Virus record (IMG/VR): IMGVR_UViG_3300009481_000123 | Location: 1-22,348 of that record | Length of the DNA stretch: 22,348 nucleotides | Origin: a virus | Direction: 5' to 3' (one strand) | Shown here: positions 13,699 to 19,977 of the stretch, piece after piece | Layout of the letters: every line of letters starts with the position of its first letter | Numbering within the stretch: the stretch's first letter is position 1 | Notes under the pieces: model-generated | What the model saw: the letters and a program-made list of their open reading frames with translations, nothing else | Databases searched by the model: none | What the model was told of the DNA's origin: nothing | Made by a program: the position numbers and the translations under genes

Positions 13699-13870
13699 AA
13701 TAGGGTGGTGTTAAATGACTTACGGAGCATCATTCTCGATAAAGAGTTCCCATATAATAGCAGCCATGACATGATACTATTATACGAATATAGTTATCCA
13801 GTGCGATGTTGTATTCATAAATCCTTTCCCTATTATGTCCGGACTCATTATATCTAAACTAAACTAGTAT

Positions 13871-14065
13871 TTATCTATATCCTAGATTTCCGCCACGATT
13901 AAACCATTCACGGATCTTCTTATCTACCATATGTGATTTGGTGGTTTCTGGGTCTGGATCTTCCTTGTCTATTCTTTCGGCCTCTACCATTATTTCATCT
14001 GTTAGATCTGAGACAGATTTACTAAAGGCTGTTAGAACTGTTACACCATCTTGTCTAATAATCAT
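13871..14065 (-). CDS. 64-aa leaderless hypothetical protein
   Basis: The product MIIRQDGVTVLTAFSKSVSD continues through an acidic helix (LTDEIMVEAERIDKEDPDPE) to a C-terminus with WFNRGGNLGYR. ATG 14065 is exactly 26 nt from the centre of the TATA box at 14087-14106. No family is recognised. It is followed by about 170 nt without a convincing gene, so it may be a single-gene unit. A small regulatory or head-associated role is possible. Confidence 0.62.
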   Translation of the reverse strand: MIIRQDGVTVLTAFSKSVSDLTDEIMVEAERIDKEDPDPETTKSHMVDKKIREWFNRGGNLGYR

Positions 14066-14086
14066 ACTATCTCTTATGGTATGACA

Positions 14087-14106
14087 TTATATAAAGGGAA
14101 TTAATC
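14087..14106 (-). promoter_or_regulatory. Promoter of the 64-aa gene
   Basis: The minus strand reads ATTAATTCCCTTTATATAAT. The TATA centre is 26 nt from ATG 14065, and the upstream element is shared with the promoters at 1236, 7631 and 13680. It overlaps the stop of the gene upstream. Confidence 0.68.
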
Positions 14107-14323
14107 ATTTTACTATTTTTTCTATGGTTTTGGTATAATTGCCATCTTTACTGTGTTTTTCTATATGTTTGAATCCTTTATCATTTATTGATATTGCTGT
14201 AAATTCACCTTGAGATTCGACAGAATACACATTCACATCAACCCATTTCATTTCTATATTCTTTTTGATCTGTTCTGGGCTTTTTTCGATGTTATTAATT
14301 ACTATAACATGTGTTTTTGTCAT
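14105..14323 (-). CDS. 72-aa leaderless basic protein
   Basis: Begins MTKTHVIVINNIEKSPEQIK and continues with alternating strand and helix (WVDVNVYSVESQGEFTAISI), ending in Lys-rich repeats. It is the size of a compact alpha-beta fold. ATG 14323 lies 26 nt from the centre of CTATATAAAT at 14345-14354, supporting the start. No family is recognised and no catalytic motif is seen. Confidence 0.62.
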   Translation of the reverse strand: MTKTHVIVINNIEKSPEQIKKNIEMKWVDVNVYSVESQGEFTAISINDKGFKHIEKHSKDGNYTKTIEKIVK

Positions 14324-14344
14324 ACATATACTATATCATATCCA

Positions 14345-14354
14345 CTATATAAAT
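14345..14354 (-). promoter_or_regulatory. TATA box of the 72-aa gene
   Basis: ATTTATATAG on the minus strand, centred 26 nt upstream of ATG 14323, predicting a leaderless transcript. It lacks the ATTAATTCTC element. Confidence 0.62.
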
Positions 14355-14376
14355 CATTAAAGTGTAAAATAGTTGA

Positions 14377-14736
14377 CTAGTAACCCTTTTTCCAGAGCCA
14401 CACAGATTTCTCTATGATATAATCATCGACTGTTATGGTTACGTTGTATTGCCCTGCATCATATTTCCCATGTGTTAGTTTGAATGGTAGTGTACAGTAT
14501 CCGTTTCTTTTACTTGTTGTGCAATCCTTATCATCTAGGATATGGCCATATTTTGAGATCTTTACGTTTACATCTGATTCCAGGTACTTTCCTCCCCTGT
14601 ACTCTTCATTATATGATGTTACCTTTACCGTAAGTTCCCTGCCTATCTGCTGTCTGTCTATATGGACCACTGGTTCTGCTGAGGCTAGAGGCATACCTAT
14701 GAGTAATAGGATAGGGATTAAGGCTAGGTATTTCAT
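14377..14736 (-). CDS. Secreted Ig-like protein with signal peptide
   Basis: A 119-residue protein with a classical signal peptide (KYLALIPILLLIGMPLASA, cleavage likely after A20). The mature part is strand-rich, like an immunoglobulin-type domain (RELTVKVTSYNEEYRGGKYL, then YNVTITVDDYIIEKSVWLW), with two cysteines (C72, C81) that could form a disulfide. The style resembles exported proteins of Nitrososphaeria. The ATG overlaps the preceding stop by 4 nt (ATGA), so it is co-expressed with the coiled-coil gene downstream of TerL. It is the only gene here with a clear secretion signal, pointing to action at the host cell surface, for example envelope interaction, superinfection exclusion or egress. 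Confidence 0.72.
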   Translation of the reverse strand: MKYLALIPILLLIGMPLASAEPVVHIDRQQIGRELTVKVTSYNEEYRGGKYLESDVNVKISKYGHILDDKDCTTSKRNGYCTLPFKLTHGKYDAGQYNVTITVDDYIIEKSVWLWKKGY

Positions 14737-15140
14737 TCTTTTTCCTCCAATATTGCTTTGATTAATTCCCTTGCTCTATCACCATCATAATCGGGTTTAT
14801 CACATTCCGTCTCTATCTTCTCTAGTTTTGCTTTGATATTGTCAATATCAACTCTATTATTCCATAAATTATCATCATTGGCTAATCTTTCAACATTATC
14901 TTTATACTCTTGCAGTTGTGTTACTTGTGCTTCTAGTTTTTTGTTAGTATCACTAAACATTTTGTTTGCTATTTTTACTTGAGATATGGTGTCTAGAATT
15001 GTCTGATTTTCTACTAATAATGAGTCAAATAGGCTTACTTTCTTTAAATGCTCCTCTAGTTTGGATTTTAGAGATTTCCATTCTTGATATTTTTCATCAT
15101 CTGTTACATTTATTTCCAATAATCGGTCTAGTTCACTCAT
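14733..15140 (-). CDS. Coiled-coil protein, 135 aa
   Basis: Almost entirely helical, with long runs of heptads (KSLKSKLEEHLKKVSLFDSL, then VKIANKMFSDTNKKLEAQVT, then DNIKAKLEKIETECD), and acidic overall. ATGA overlaps at both ends tie it to the 100-aa gene upstream and the secreted protein downstream. A scaffolding function is conceivable because it lies between terminase and portal genes, but the protease protein carries its own scaffold-like region, so this remains open. Confidence 0.62.
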   Translation of the reverse strand: MSELDRLLEINVTDDEKYQEWKSLKSKLEEHLKKVSLFDSLLVENQTILDTISQVKIANKMFSDTNKKLEAQVTQLQEYKDNVERLANDDNLWNNRVDIDNIKAKLEKIETECDKPDYDGDRARELIKAILEEKE

Positions 15141-15439
15141 TCTTTCTCTCCTGTATCGTTAGATACCTGTTTAGCCTTGTCTAGTAGAGATTGAAGTGTG
15201 TTTGTAATATCCCATTCTTTTTTATCAAAATCTCTAGTCAGAAATTTATTTGGGTTTCCTCGTTCCTCTACCAACTCCCTTAGTCTTTGGTTTTCTAGGA
15301 TTTGTTGTTTGAGTTCTTCAATGGTATATTCTTTATCGTCACAATCTACAAAAATACCAACATGGAAAGCATGAGTAAACATTTCTCCATACCATGTTTG
15401 TATATCTTCCTCAGTTAATTGCATATTATCACTTTCCAT
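15137..15439 (-). CDS. 100-aa hypothetical protein
   Basis: Begins MESDNMQLTEEDIQTWYGEM with an AAGGAAGGG sequence just upstream of ATG 15439. It is acidic and helical, with a middle KEYTIEELKQQILENQRLRE helix and a C-terminal charged region. It overlaps the coiled-coil gene by ATGA. No family is recognised. It probably belongs to the post-terminase small-gene cluster. Confidence 0.6.
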   Translation of the reverse strand: MESDNMQLTEEDIQTWYGEMFTHAFHVGIFVDCDDKEYTIEELKQQILENQRLRELVEERGNPNKFLTRDFDKKEWDITNTLQSLLDKAKQVSNDTGEKE

Positions 15440-15476
15440 CCCTTCCTTATGAATGTTACTCCTCTAAATTTGAATT

Positions 15477-15620
15477 TCATGTTATTATAATATCTCCTAT
15501 CCCGTGTTGTATTTTTATATGTGTAAAATACATCATGGCTCTGTAAGATTCTATATATATTCCACTCGTACCCCTGATGGATTTTTTACAATGTGGACAT
15601 TTTATGGCTTTCTTATTCAT
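15477..15620 (-). CDS. 47-aa zinc-finger-like protein
   Basis: ATG 15620 overlaps the stop of the 56-aa gene by 8 nt. The N-terminus MNKKAIKCPHCKKSIRGTSG has one CPHC half-site, so the protein may bind zinc as a dimer or with His residues further on (H34, H39). The rest is strand-like and ends DIIIT. The lone half-site is odd but is seen in small archaeal zinc proteins. Function unknown. Confidence 0.55.
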   Translation of the reverse strand: MNKKAIKCPHCKKSIRGTSGIYIESYRAMMYFTHIKIQHGIGDIIIT

Positions 15621-15783
15621 CAGGTAACATCCTCTTTATTGCCTGGTATACCTCTGATAGTTTAATCCATCCCTCAGGCTCATTCTCCATCATGTCTATG
15701 TATTCTCTTATGTGTTTTATGGCCTCATGTTCTCTTACTGTTCTTGTGGCAAAATCTAACATATCTAATGGTTCTTCAGTCAT
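15613..15783 (-). CDS. 56-aa helical hypothetical protein
   Basis: ATG 15783 overlaps the previous TGA (ATGA), and the stop overlaps the next start. The product MTEEPLDMLDFATRTVREHE continues as two or three helices (EAIKHIREYIDMM, WIKLSEVYQAIKRMLP). No motif is recognised. Tiling on both sides supports it as a gene. Confidence 0.58.
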   Translation of the reverse strand: MTEEPLDMLDFATRTVREHEAIKHIREYIDMMENEPEGWIKLSEVYQAIKRMLPDE

Positions 15784-16010
15784 GCCTGATCCTCTAATTC
15801 TTTTGGTAGTAATGAGTCTGATTTAATGTTATCACATTTGTTTATCTTCATAGTAATAAAGTGACTTAATTCCAATCTCTTTAATCTATTGGCCTCTGCT
15901 AATTCATTGGCTATTGATACAAGTACACTCCATTTCTCACTCTCCACTCTTAAAGGATTAGCAGAAGTACATAAAGTTTCAAATTCTGTTGTACCATCAT
16001 ATTTTCCCAT
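15780..16010 (-). CDS. 76-aa hypothetical protein after TerL
   Basis: The ATG shares a base with the TerL stop (TAATG). The central helix (WSVLVSIANELAEANRLKRL) has a mixed hydrophobic and charged face, followed by LSHFITMKINKCDNI. No family is recognised. Direct coupling to TerL suggests synthesis in proportion to the terminase and perhaps a packaging-related role, but this is only context. Confidence 0.6.
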   Translation of the reverse strand: MGKYDGTTEFETLCTSANPLRVESEKWSVLVSIANELAEANRLKRLELSHFITMKINKCDNIKSDSLLPKELEDQA

Positions 16011-17476
16011 TATTCAAATACCTCTTTCTCTAAGAACACACTCTTATTTGTAGGTTTGGGTTTATCTGATTCAACCTCTGTGCCACCTTTTAGAACGTCA
16101 TAATGTGTATAGTCAAATGATTTAAGATCCCATGCCATCATATCAAAGGCATCTACTAGGTCGTATGGTACTTCTGATTTGTCTATTCCACCCATCTTGT
16201 CAAATGTTACGGCTCTCATCTGGGATATTAACTTCTTGAATTGTGGGTGTATTCTTATCTGATGTTTACTTATCATACCTGAGGCGTTAATCGGTAGTTT
16301 CTTTTTTAGTGATACTGTAGTGTTAGATCCTTCCCTCTCTGGTACCTCTTGACCAAATGCTATGCCTACTGCTGGAATGTCTATCTCAGTTAATGATTTA
16401 ATAAATCCTGGATTTGCTGCATCTACCTTACATACTTGTTTGTGCCTATTCCATGATTCCTCCATACTGTTTATCATGGCGTTAGGTGATGCTCTTGGAT
16501 ATTCCTCAGCCTCTAAGACGTATAATATTCCATCTCTTATCTCTCCTGATACCTTACCAAATAATGATGATCCCCATGCTGGATCTGCGTATGTACCAGC
16601 ACTTCCCCCTAGATATTCAAGTGGGTACTCCTGTATACATATCTCTAGGTCCTCAATATCAAATACGTCTCCTGAACCATAACCATACTGTAGATTATAC
16701 TCTCTTTGAAACGATGGGTTGTTCTTCTTTTCATCCTCGATAATCTTCTCATCATACACTATGCCTACACCCATCTTGTAATCTAACTCAAATGTGATAT
16801 ATCCACTCTTCTCATCTCCCTCATCATCCATTCTCTCATATAACCCGCCTGGTAGATTAGGCGTGGATATCATTACTATTAACGCATCACCTTTGGCTCT
16901 GTATCTCTCTGCTACTGTTCTTGCCTCGTCTTGGTATCTACCTGGGAAAAAGTCAGCCTCATCAAGCCATACAATACGTGGGTTAAGGCCTCTTGCTGAT
17001 GCTAGGTTATTGGTAGGGAATGCCTCTATCTTGCAGCCGTTAAGTATAATGAGTGATTCTTTGGTCTTAAAATCATTCTCAGGGAATAGGTTCTTTATCC
17101 TACCTATGATTTGATTTGTTAGTTCCTGTCTTACGCCTGTAATAACGATAACTGATACATCTACCTGTCTATCCTTCCAATTGTCGTCCTTTAGACATTT
17201 CCAGGATACATATCTAGCCATGAACTCTGTAATACCTAGTCCTGTGGCTTTCTTTATTCTTACCTTACGATATACTTCTTTGGCCTTTTCTACTCCCTCG
17301 CCTGATTCTAGGGCATCATGGAGCATTTTTTCATATTCAGTGTATTCTAATTTGTTAGGCAGGGAATTCCAATATGTCTCAAAATCCATTCCCCTATACT
17401 CTGGAAAGTCTATGTTATCTGCTTCCTCTTCCTGTAGATCCTCTGCTATCTTGCATACTTTATCTTCTAGGCTCAT
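16010..17476 (-). CDS. terL: Terminase large subunit (packaging ATPase/nuclease)
   Basis: A 488-residue protein. The ATPase part has a deviant Walker A, KKATGLGIT (75-83), with the lysine at the start as in lambda-type terminases and not in a GK(S/T) pair. Walker B IVWLDEAD (168-175) ends in the catalytic Glu, and a motif III-like MISTPN (202-207) follows. The nuclease part has YADPAWG (D298), KVDAANPG (D352) and DLVDAFDMMAWD (D442, D445), the acidic residues of the RNase H-like fold. It would cut concatemeric DNA and pump it through the portal. The start overlaps the 43-aa gene stop by ATGA. Confidence 0.92.
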   Translation of the reverse strand: MSLEDKVCKIAEDLQEEEADNIDFPEYRGMDFETYWNSLPNKLEYTEYEKMLHDALESGEGVEKAKEVYRKVRIKKATGLGITEFMARYVSWKCLKDDNWKDRQVDVSVIVITGVRQELTNQIIGRIKNLFPENDFKTKESLIILNGCKIEAFPTNNLASARGLNPRIVWLDEADFFPGRYQDEARTVAERYRAKGDALIVMISTPNLPGGLYERMDDEGDEKSGYITFELDYKMGVGIVYDEKIIEDEKKNNPSFQREYNLQYGYGSGDVFDIEDLEICIQEYPLEYLGGSAGTYADPAWGSSLFGKVSGEIRDGILYVLEAEEYPRASPNAMINSMEESWNRHKQVCKVDAANPGFIKSLTEIDIPAVGIAFGQEVPEREGSNTTVSLKKKLPINASGMISKHQIRIHPQFKKLISQMRAVTFDKMGGIDKSEVPYDLVDAFDMMAWDLKSFDYTHYDVLKGGTEVESDKPKPTNKSVFLEKEVFE

Positions 17477-17604
17477 TTAAAATCATCGCTTGTTAGCCAT
17501 TCATTATCTTTTTTATACTTGGATATTTCTTTCTTTATTTCTTTTTTAAACTCGTTATCTAAAAAATTTCCTGGTGCCAATATGAATTTAACTAATCCTT
17601 TCAT
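17473..17604 (-). CDS. 43-aa basic protein between terminase genes
   Basis: ATG 17604 overlaps the stop of the 93-aa gene (ATGA), and its stop overlaps the TerL start (ATGA). The product MKGLVKFILAPGNFLDNEFK is followed by KKEIKKEISKYKKDNEWLTS. It is basic, with a hydrophobic start and a helical Lys-rich middle. The double overlap is strong evidence of translation. Its function is unknown; it may be a terminase accessory. Confidence 0.62.
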   Translation of the reverse strand: MKGLVKFILAPGNFLDNEFKKEIKKEISKYKKDNEWLTSDDFK

Positions 17605-17882
17605 TTCTTCTTACTAGATAACTCCTCTAGTCCTATTTTAACTATTTCATCAGCGTGTTTCTTCTCTGCGAGTTTAAATAACATATTAAGTTTTAGGTTC
17701 ATTTGTGTTAATTGTGCCTGATGTGTACTACTCTTAATCTGTCTATCTATGAATGCTAATACTAGGTCCATGTTAGGATCTTCTTTCTTCATCTCTTTAT
17801 CCCTCATGGTCTTACAAAATTCTACTACCTGTGCCATACCTCGGCCTTGTCTATCTATATCTGTCCATCCTGTTTTAGTCAT
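17601..17882 (-). CDS. Putative terminase small subunit
   Basis: A 93-residue helical, charged protein from ATG 17882 (MTKTGWTDIDRQGRGMAQVV). It has a central helix that includes FIDRQIKSSTHQAQLTQMNL and a Lys-rich C-terminus (ELSSKKK). Small size, helicity and position two genes ahead of TerL fit a DNA-recognising small terminase, which would be at the short end for that family. No helix-turn-helix is obvious, so the role is inferred from position. No good TATA box was found at the usual distance. Confidence 0.45.
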   Translation of the reverse strand: MTKTGWTDIDRQGRGMAQVVEFCKTMRDKEMKKEDPNMDLVLAFIDRQIKSSTHQAQLTQMNLKLNMLFKLAEKKHADEIVKIGLEELSSKKK

Positions 17883-17938
17883 AGTATGCCTAATTTTATT
17901 CGTAAGTATGTGTAATGAGAAATAAAACCCTAACGCTT

Positions 17939-18037
17939 CTAGCCTTTATTACCTCTCGGTACATTGATTAAATGCGGTTTGTCACGCCTGATTAATGGTA
18001 GTAGGTAATCACTCCTACTATTAGGGCTATTATTCAT
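17939..18037 (-). CDS. 32-aa possible small protein
   Basis: A frame from ATG 18037 (MNNSPNSRSDYLLPLIRRDK, ending PHLINVPRGNKG). A TATA-like sequence at 18049-18057 is only 16 nt from the ATG, too near for the leaderless spacing used by the other genes, and no ribosome-binding sequence is clear. It may be real or a chance frame in a largely non-coding region. Confidence 0.3.
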   Translation of the reverse strand: MNNSPNSRSDYLLPLIRRDKPHLINVPRGNKG

Positions 18038-18061
18038 ATATCATACTATTATATAAATATA

Positions 18062-18176
18062 GGAGTTGTGTGCTACACTCTTGCCTGATCAATTGCAAGA
18101 CGGTTTCAACTGTTATCTCCTAATATAGCCTATCGGTTGCTTTTGTCTGGTACCTGGGTTATAGAACCGATTAGGC
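18062..18176. other. Structured non-coding region (candidate RNA)
   Basis: The stretch 17883-18229 (about 350 nt) holds only the doubtful 32-aa frame and this element. Seen here: GGAG/CTCC (18062-18065 with 18117-18120) enclosing a CTTGC/GCAAG hairpin (18080-18099) and GTGT/ACAC (18068-18078), then a long stem GCCTATCGGTT pairing with AACCGATTAGGC (18128-18138 with 18165-18176, one bulge, 26-nt loop). A TATA-like sequence at 18049-18057 could drive plus-strand transcription from about 18079. It is not tRNA-like. Function and strand are unknown. Confidence 0.35.
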
Positions 18177-18229
18177 TCGAAAGAAAGACCCTTATTATTA
18201 TCTATGGTATACTGTTATTTATTCTTTAC

Positions 18230-18307
18230 CTAACACGTGCAATCTTTAAATTTATGACCACAAAACCTGCATTGATCTACCTCTGGTTCTTCTAGTGGTT
18301 CATTCAT
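18230..18307 (-). CDS. 25-aa zinc-knuckle peptide
   Basis: The product MNEPLEEPEVDQCRFCGHKF, followed by KDCTC, has C13-C16, H18, C23 and C25. Its ATG lies inside the last codons of the 41-aa gene (8-nt overlap). It is very short, but the CxxC-x-H and CxC pattern and the tight overlap support it as one of this virus's zinc mini-proteins. It is the last gene of the unit before the hairpin-rich region. Confidence 0.5.
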   Translation of the reverse strand: MNEPLEEPEVDQCRFCGHKFKDCTC

Positions 18308-18425
18308 ATCTTTCTTTATATTCCCATCCTTTTGGCATTACTCTACCTATATTTGGGTTTGGATCTAACCTTGCTGATGTTTTTATGGCTGATGCTAATG
18401 CTTGTAATCCTTCTAATTCAATCAT
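18300..18425 (-). CDS. 41-aa hypothetical protein
   Basis: ATG 18425 overlaps the stop of the 83-aa gene (ATGA). The product begins MIELEGLQALASAIKTSARL with an amphipathic helix and ends in a basic, aromatic tail (PKGWEYKERYE). No family is recognised. Support comes from the operon overlap. Confidence 0.55.
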   Translation of the reverse strand: MIELEGLQALASAIKTSARLDPNPNIGRVMPKGWEYKERYE

Positions 18426-18673
18426 TTCTTTGCCCTTACTATCTTTACCAGTGTTTTCCATCTCTTATGATACATTATGCCTAATTGTGCTATCTTGTTG
18501 GCCTGTTCTTCTATCTTTTTGTAGTTTGTGGATTGGTTTGCTATCATTAGTGCAAGGTCTGATTTCTTCATTCTGTTGTAGGATCTTCCATATGTCTGGA
18601 TAAATGATGCTTCTATCTGTGTTAATTGTTCTTTTGTTGCTGCCGGTATCTTTGCGAATTTATTCTCAGACAT
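18422..18673 (-). CDS. 83-aa helical hypothetical protein
   Basis: Helical and basic (MSENKFAKIPAATKEQLTQI, then MKKSDLALMIANQSTNYKKI, then YHKRWKTLVKIVRAKK). It overlaps the two-segment membrane protein by 8 nt (ATGTCTGA). No family is recognised. A soluble partner of the membrane protein or a small DNA-binding protein are both possible. Confidence 0.58.
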   Translation of the reverse strand: MSENKFAKIPAATKEQLTQIEASFIQTYGRSYNRMKKSDLALMIANQSTNYKKIEEQANKIAQLGIMYHKRWKTLVKIVRAKK

Positions 18674-18875
18674 TTATTGTTATAACTCCTGTCTCAGATA
18701 ATAAAAATGATATGATTACCAGTAACAGATAAAGACCTCTAACAATATAAAATAACCTCCAATTTTTACTCATTTGTTTATCTGTCTTGTTATTAATATT
18801 GTATATGTTTTGTAAGAATCCTACAAATAACATAATTCCAATAAAAATAAAATTGGCCAAGTAAAAATCATTCAT
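18666..18875 (-). CDS. Two-segment membrane protein, 69 aa
   Basis: Two hydrophobic segments (about 5-24, LANFIFIGIMLFVGFLQNIY; and about 44-60, YIVRGLYLLLVIISFLL) are separated by a polar basic loop (NNKTDKQMSKNWR). Size and layout match class II holins, but such small proteins have many roles. The ATG overlaps the stop of the metalloprotease gene (ATGA). Coupling to a secretable-type protease suggests cell egress: the membrane protein could permeabilise the cytoplasmic membrane so that the protease reaches the S-layer. Confidence 0.6.
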   Translation of the reverse strand: MNDFYLANFIFIGIMLFVGFLQNIYNINNKTDKQMSKNWRLFYIVRGLYLLLVIISFLLSETGVITINV

Positions 18876-19525
18876 CTATAATCTAACCCTGCGGTTCTTC
18901 TCTTAATAAAGTAATCGATTATCCTCTGTGATAGTCTCCTCTTACCGTATCTTGATTGTATTCTCTCTATATCTGCTTTGTTTAATGTGTTCTTTTTCTT
19001 ACCTAGATCAAAGGATGGATACATAATGCTCTCCATGCTTCTGGTATCGTGTTTTAATCCTAATGCGTGGCCTATCTCATGTATCATTATTGGTACAATT
19101 GGTGGGCTTGATAGTTTGGACCATTTAACTGCCGGTACCCAATCCCATTCATCGTTAATGTGTATATACATTACATGTTGTCCTGGATATGTTGCGTGTG
19201 CTAGTACCCCCTTTTTACCTCCAAATACTGATAATGGTTCAAATGATATTGGTATGTCTACAGGTGCATCCATGTCATATACCCTCTTGAATTTTATATC
19301 TTTAATCCTTAATTGCCATACTCTAAATGCTACTGTTATTGCTCTCTCTTGCCACTTTGCTTTTTCTATGTCTGGGGATAAGTTGTTTAATCTGTATGTT
19401 ACTATTCCTTTCTCCCAATTATATGGCCATTCATCTGCTATTTGTGATTGGTCTGATGTGCCTTGAGTTGATCCTTGTATCTCTCCTCTTAATCCATTAA
19501 CTGATAGTTCACAATAGACTGGCAT
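18872..19525 (-). CDS. Matrixin-like zinc metalloprotease
   Basis: A 217-residue protein with the complete metzincin motif HEIGHALGLKH (H149, E150, H153, H159) and a Met-turn SIMYPSF (M168). Upstream, GVLAHATYPG (107-116) and MYIHINDEWDW (119-129) match the structural zinc and calcium loop of matrixins, and ITVAFRVWQLRIKDIKFKRV is the family's N-terminal helix. No signal peptide, transmembrane segment or PRCGVPD cysteine switch is seen, although C5 is near the N-terminus. It is probably active on protein in the host envelope or virion, for example the S-layer during entry or release. It is followed by a two-segment membrane protein. Confidence 0.87.
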   Translation of the reverse strand: MPVYCELSVNGLRGEIQGSTQGTSDQSQIADEWPYNWEKGIVTYRLNNLSPDIEKAKWQERAITVAFRVWQLRIKDIKFKRVYDMDAPVDIPISFEPLSVFGGKKGVLAHATYPGQHVMYIHINDEWDWVPAVKWSKLSSPPIVPIMIHEIGHALGLKHDTRSMESIMYPSFDLGKKKNTLNKADIERIQSRYGKRRLSQRIIDYFIKRRTAGLDYR

Positions 19526-19529
19526 GAAT

Positions 19530-19556
19530 AAAAAAGGAAAGGATAGAATAAAAAAA
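19530..19556 (-). terminator. T-rich terminator after the 62-aa membrane protein
   Basis: The minus strand has T7 (19556-19550), then a pyrimidine-rich tract and a further T6 run between the stop of the 62-aa gene and the metalloprotease start, suited to archaeal U-run termination. Confidence 0.45.
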
Positions 19557-19559
19557 TTA

Positions 19560-19748
19560 CTACCCTAGGTTTTCTTCCCAGAGATATTTAGCAGCAAAAC
19601 CTAAAATGGTTCCTAAAAATGCTCCTTCTGGGATGGATTGTACGTCACCAATGGCAAATTTGTATAACACAGTTCCTATTGCTGCTGCTGCCATTGTTGT
19701 GGCCACGTATTTTCTAAATTTTAATCTACGTGGTTCTTCGTTAGACAT
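19560..19748 (-). CDS. 62-aa small membrane protein
   Basis: After a basic N-terminus (MSNEEPRRLKFRKYVATTMA), residues 15-32 form an Ala/Ile-rich hydrophobic helix, and residues 41-57 (EGAFLGTILGFAAKYLW) a second, Gly-rich one. This resembles small phage or archaeal two-helix membrane proteins, including holin-like types. ATG 19748 is about 24 nt from the centre of a TATA box at 19767-19776. It is transcribed immediately before the matrixin gene, from which a T-rich terminator separates it. Confidence 0.62.
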   Translation of the reverse strand: MSNEEPRRLKFRKYVATTMAAAAIGTVLYKFAIGDVQSIPEGAFLGTILGFAAKYLWEENLG

Positions 19749-19762
19749 GTAGGATTGTTGAA

Positions 19763-19873
19763 TTAGTTTATATTTAACTCTTTTTTACATTTGGGGCATT
19801 GAATACCGTTTGATGGATTATGTATGCCTATACATAGTTCTATTTCACAGTCAGGGCATTTAAAACAGGTCAT
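19763..19873 (-). CDS. 36-aa zinc ribbon
   Basis: ATG 19873 overlaps the stop of the 35-aa gene (ATGA). The product MTCFKCPDCEIELCIGIHNP continues with a second pair in GIQCPKCKKELNI, giving C3, C6, C9, C14 and C27-C30: a minimal zinc ribbon. It ends a short chain that starts with the 352-aa protein. Function unknown. Confidence 0.65.
   Translation of the reverse strand: MTCFKCPDCEIELCIGIHNPSNGIQCPKCKKELNIN
19767..19776 (-). promoter_or_regulatory. TATA box of the 62-aa membrane protein gene
   Basis: TAAATATAAA on the minus strand, centred about 24 nt from ATG 19748. It lies inside the end of the zinc-ribbon gene. Confidence 0.5.
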
Positions 19874-19977
19874 TTTTCCTCGAAACTCGCTGGGTCAACT
19901 TTCAAATCTCCCATATCTACAATATATAATTCAATAGGAAAATCTTTATCACTTCTAAGTAATTCTTTTATATTCAT
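19870..19977 (-). CDS. 35-aa hypothetical protein
   Basis: The product MNIKELLRSDKDFPIELYIV, then DMGDLKVDPASFEEK, is acidic with one short helix and strand. ATGA overlaps at both ends connect the 352-aa gene and the zinc ribbon. No family is recognised. Confidence 0.55.
   Translation of the reverse strand: MNIKELLRSDKDFPIELYIVDMGDLKVDPASFEEK

Noticed and set aside
13680-13848. Short frames of 15-30 codons between the 64-aa gene and the portal-unit promoter
   Set aside because: No cysteine pattern, no start-stop tiling and no correctly spaced promoter. One even ends within the next TATA box. Treated as intergenic.
15415-15480. 21-codon frame overlapping the stop of the 47-aa gene and running into the 100-aa gene
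   Set aside because: It is too short, has no motif, and is largely contained in the upstream region and start of the next gene. It may be only part of the leader.
18062-18180. Possible tRNA gene
   Set aside because: Stems are present, but no cloverleaf with a 7-bp acceptor, anticodon arm and TTC-type T loop can be drawn on either strand.
18978-19466. Long plus-strand open frame (162 codons) opposite the metalloprotease gene, and many other plus-strand frames opposite minus-strand genes
   Set aside because: Antisense shadows: the minus-strand product has clear family motifs, and the plus frames have no promoter, motif or operon context.
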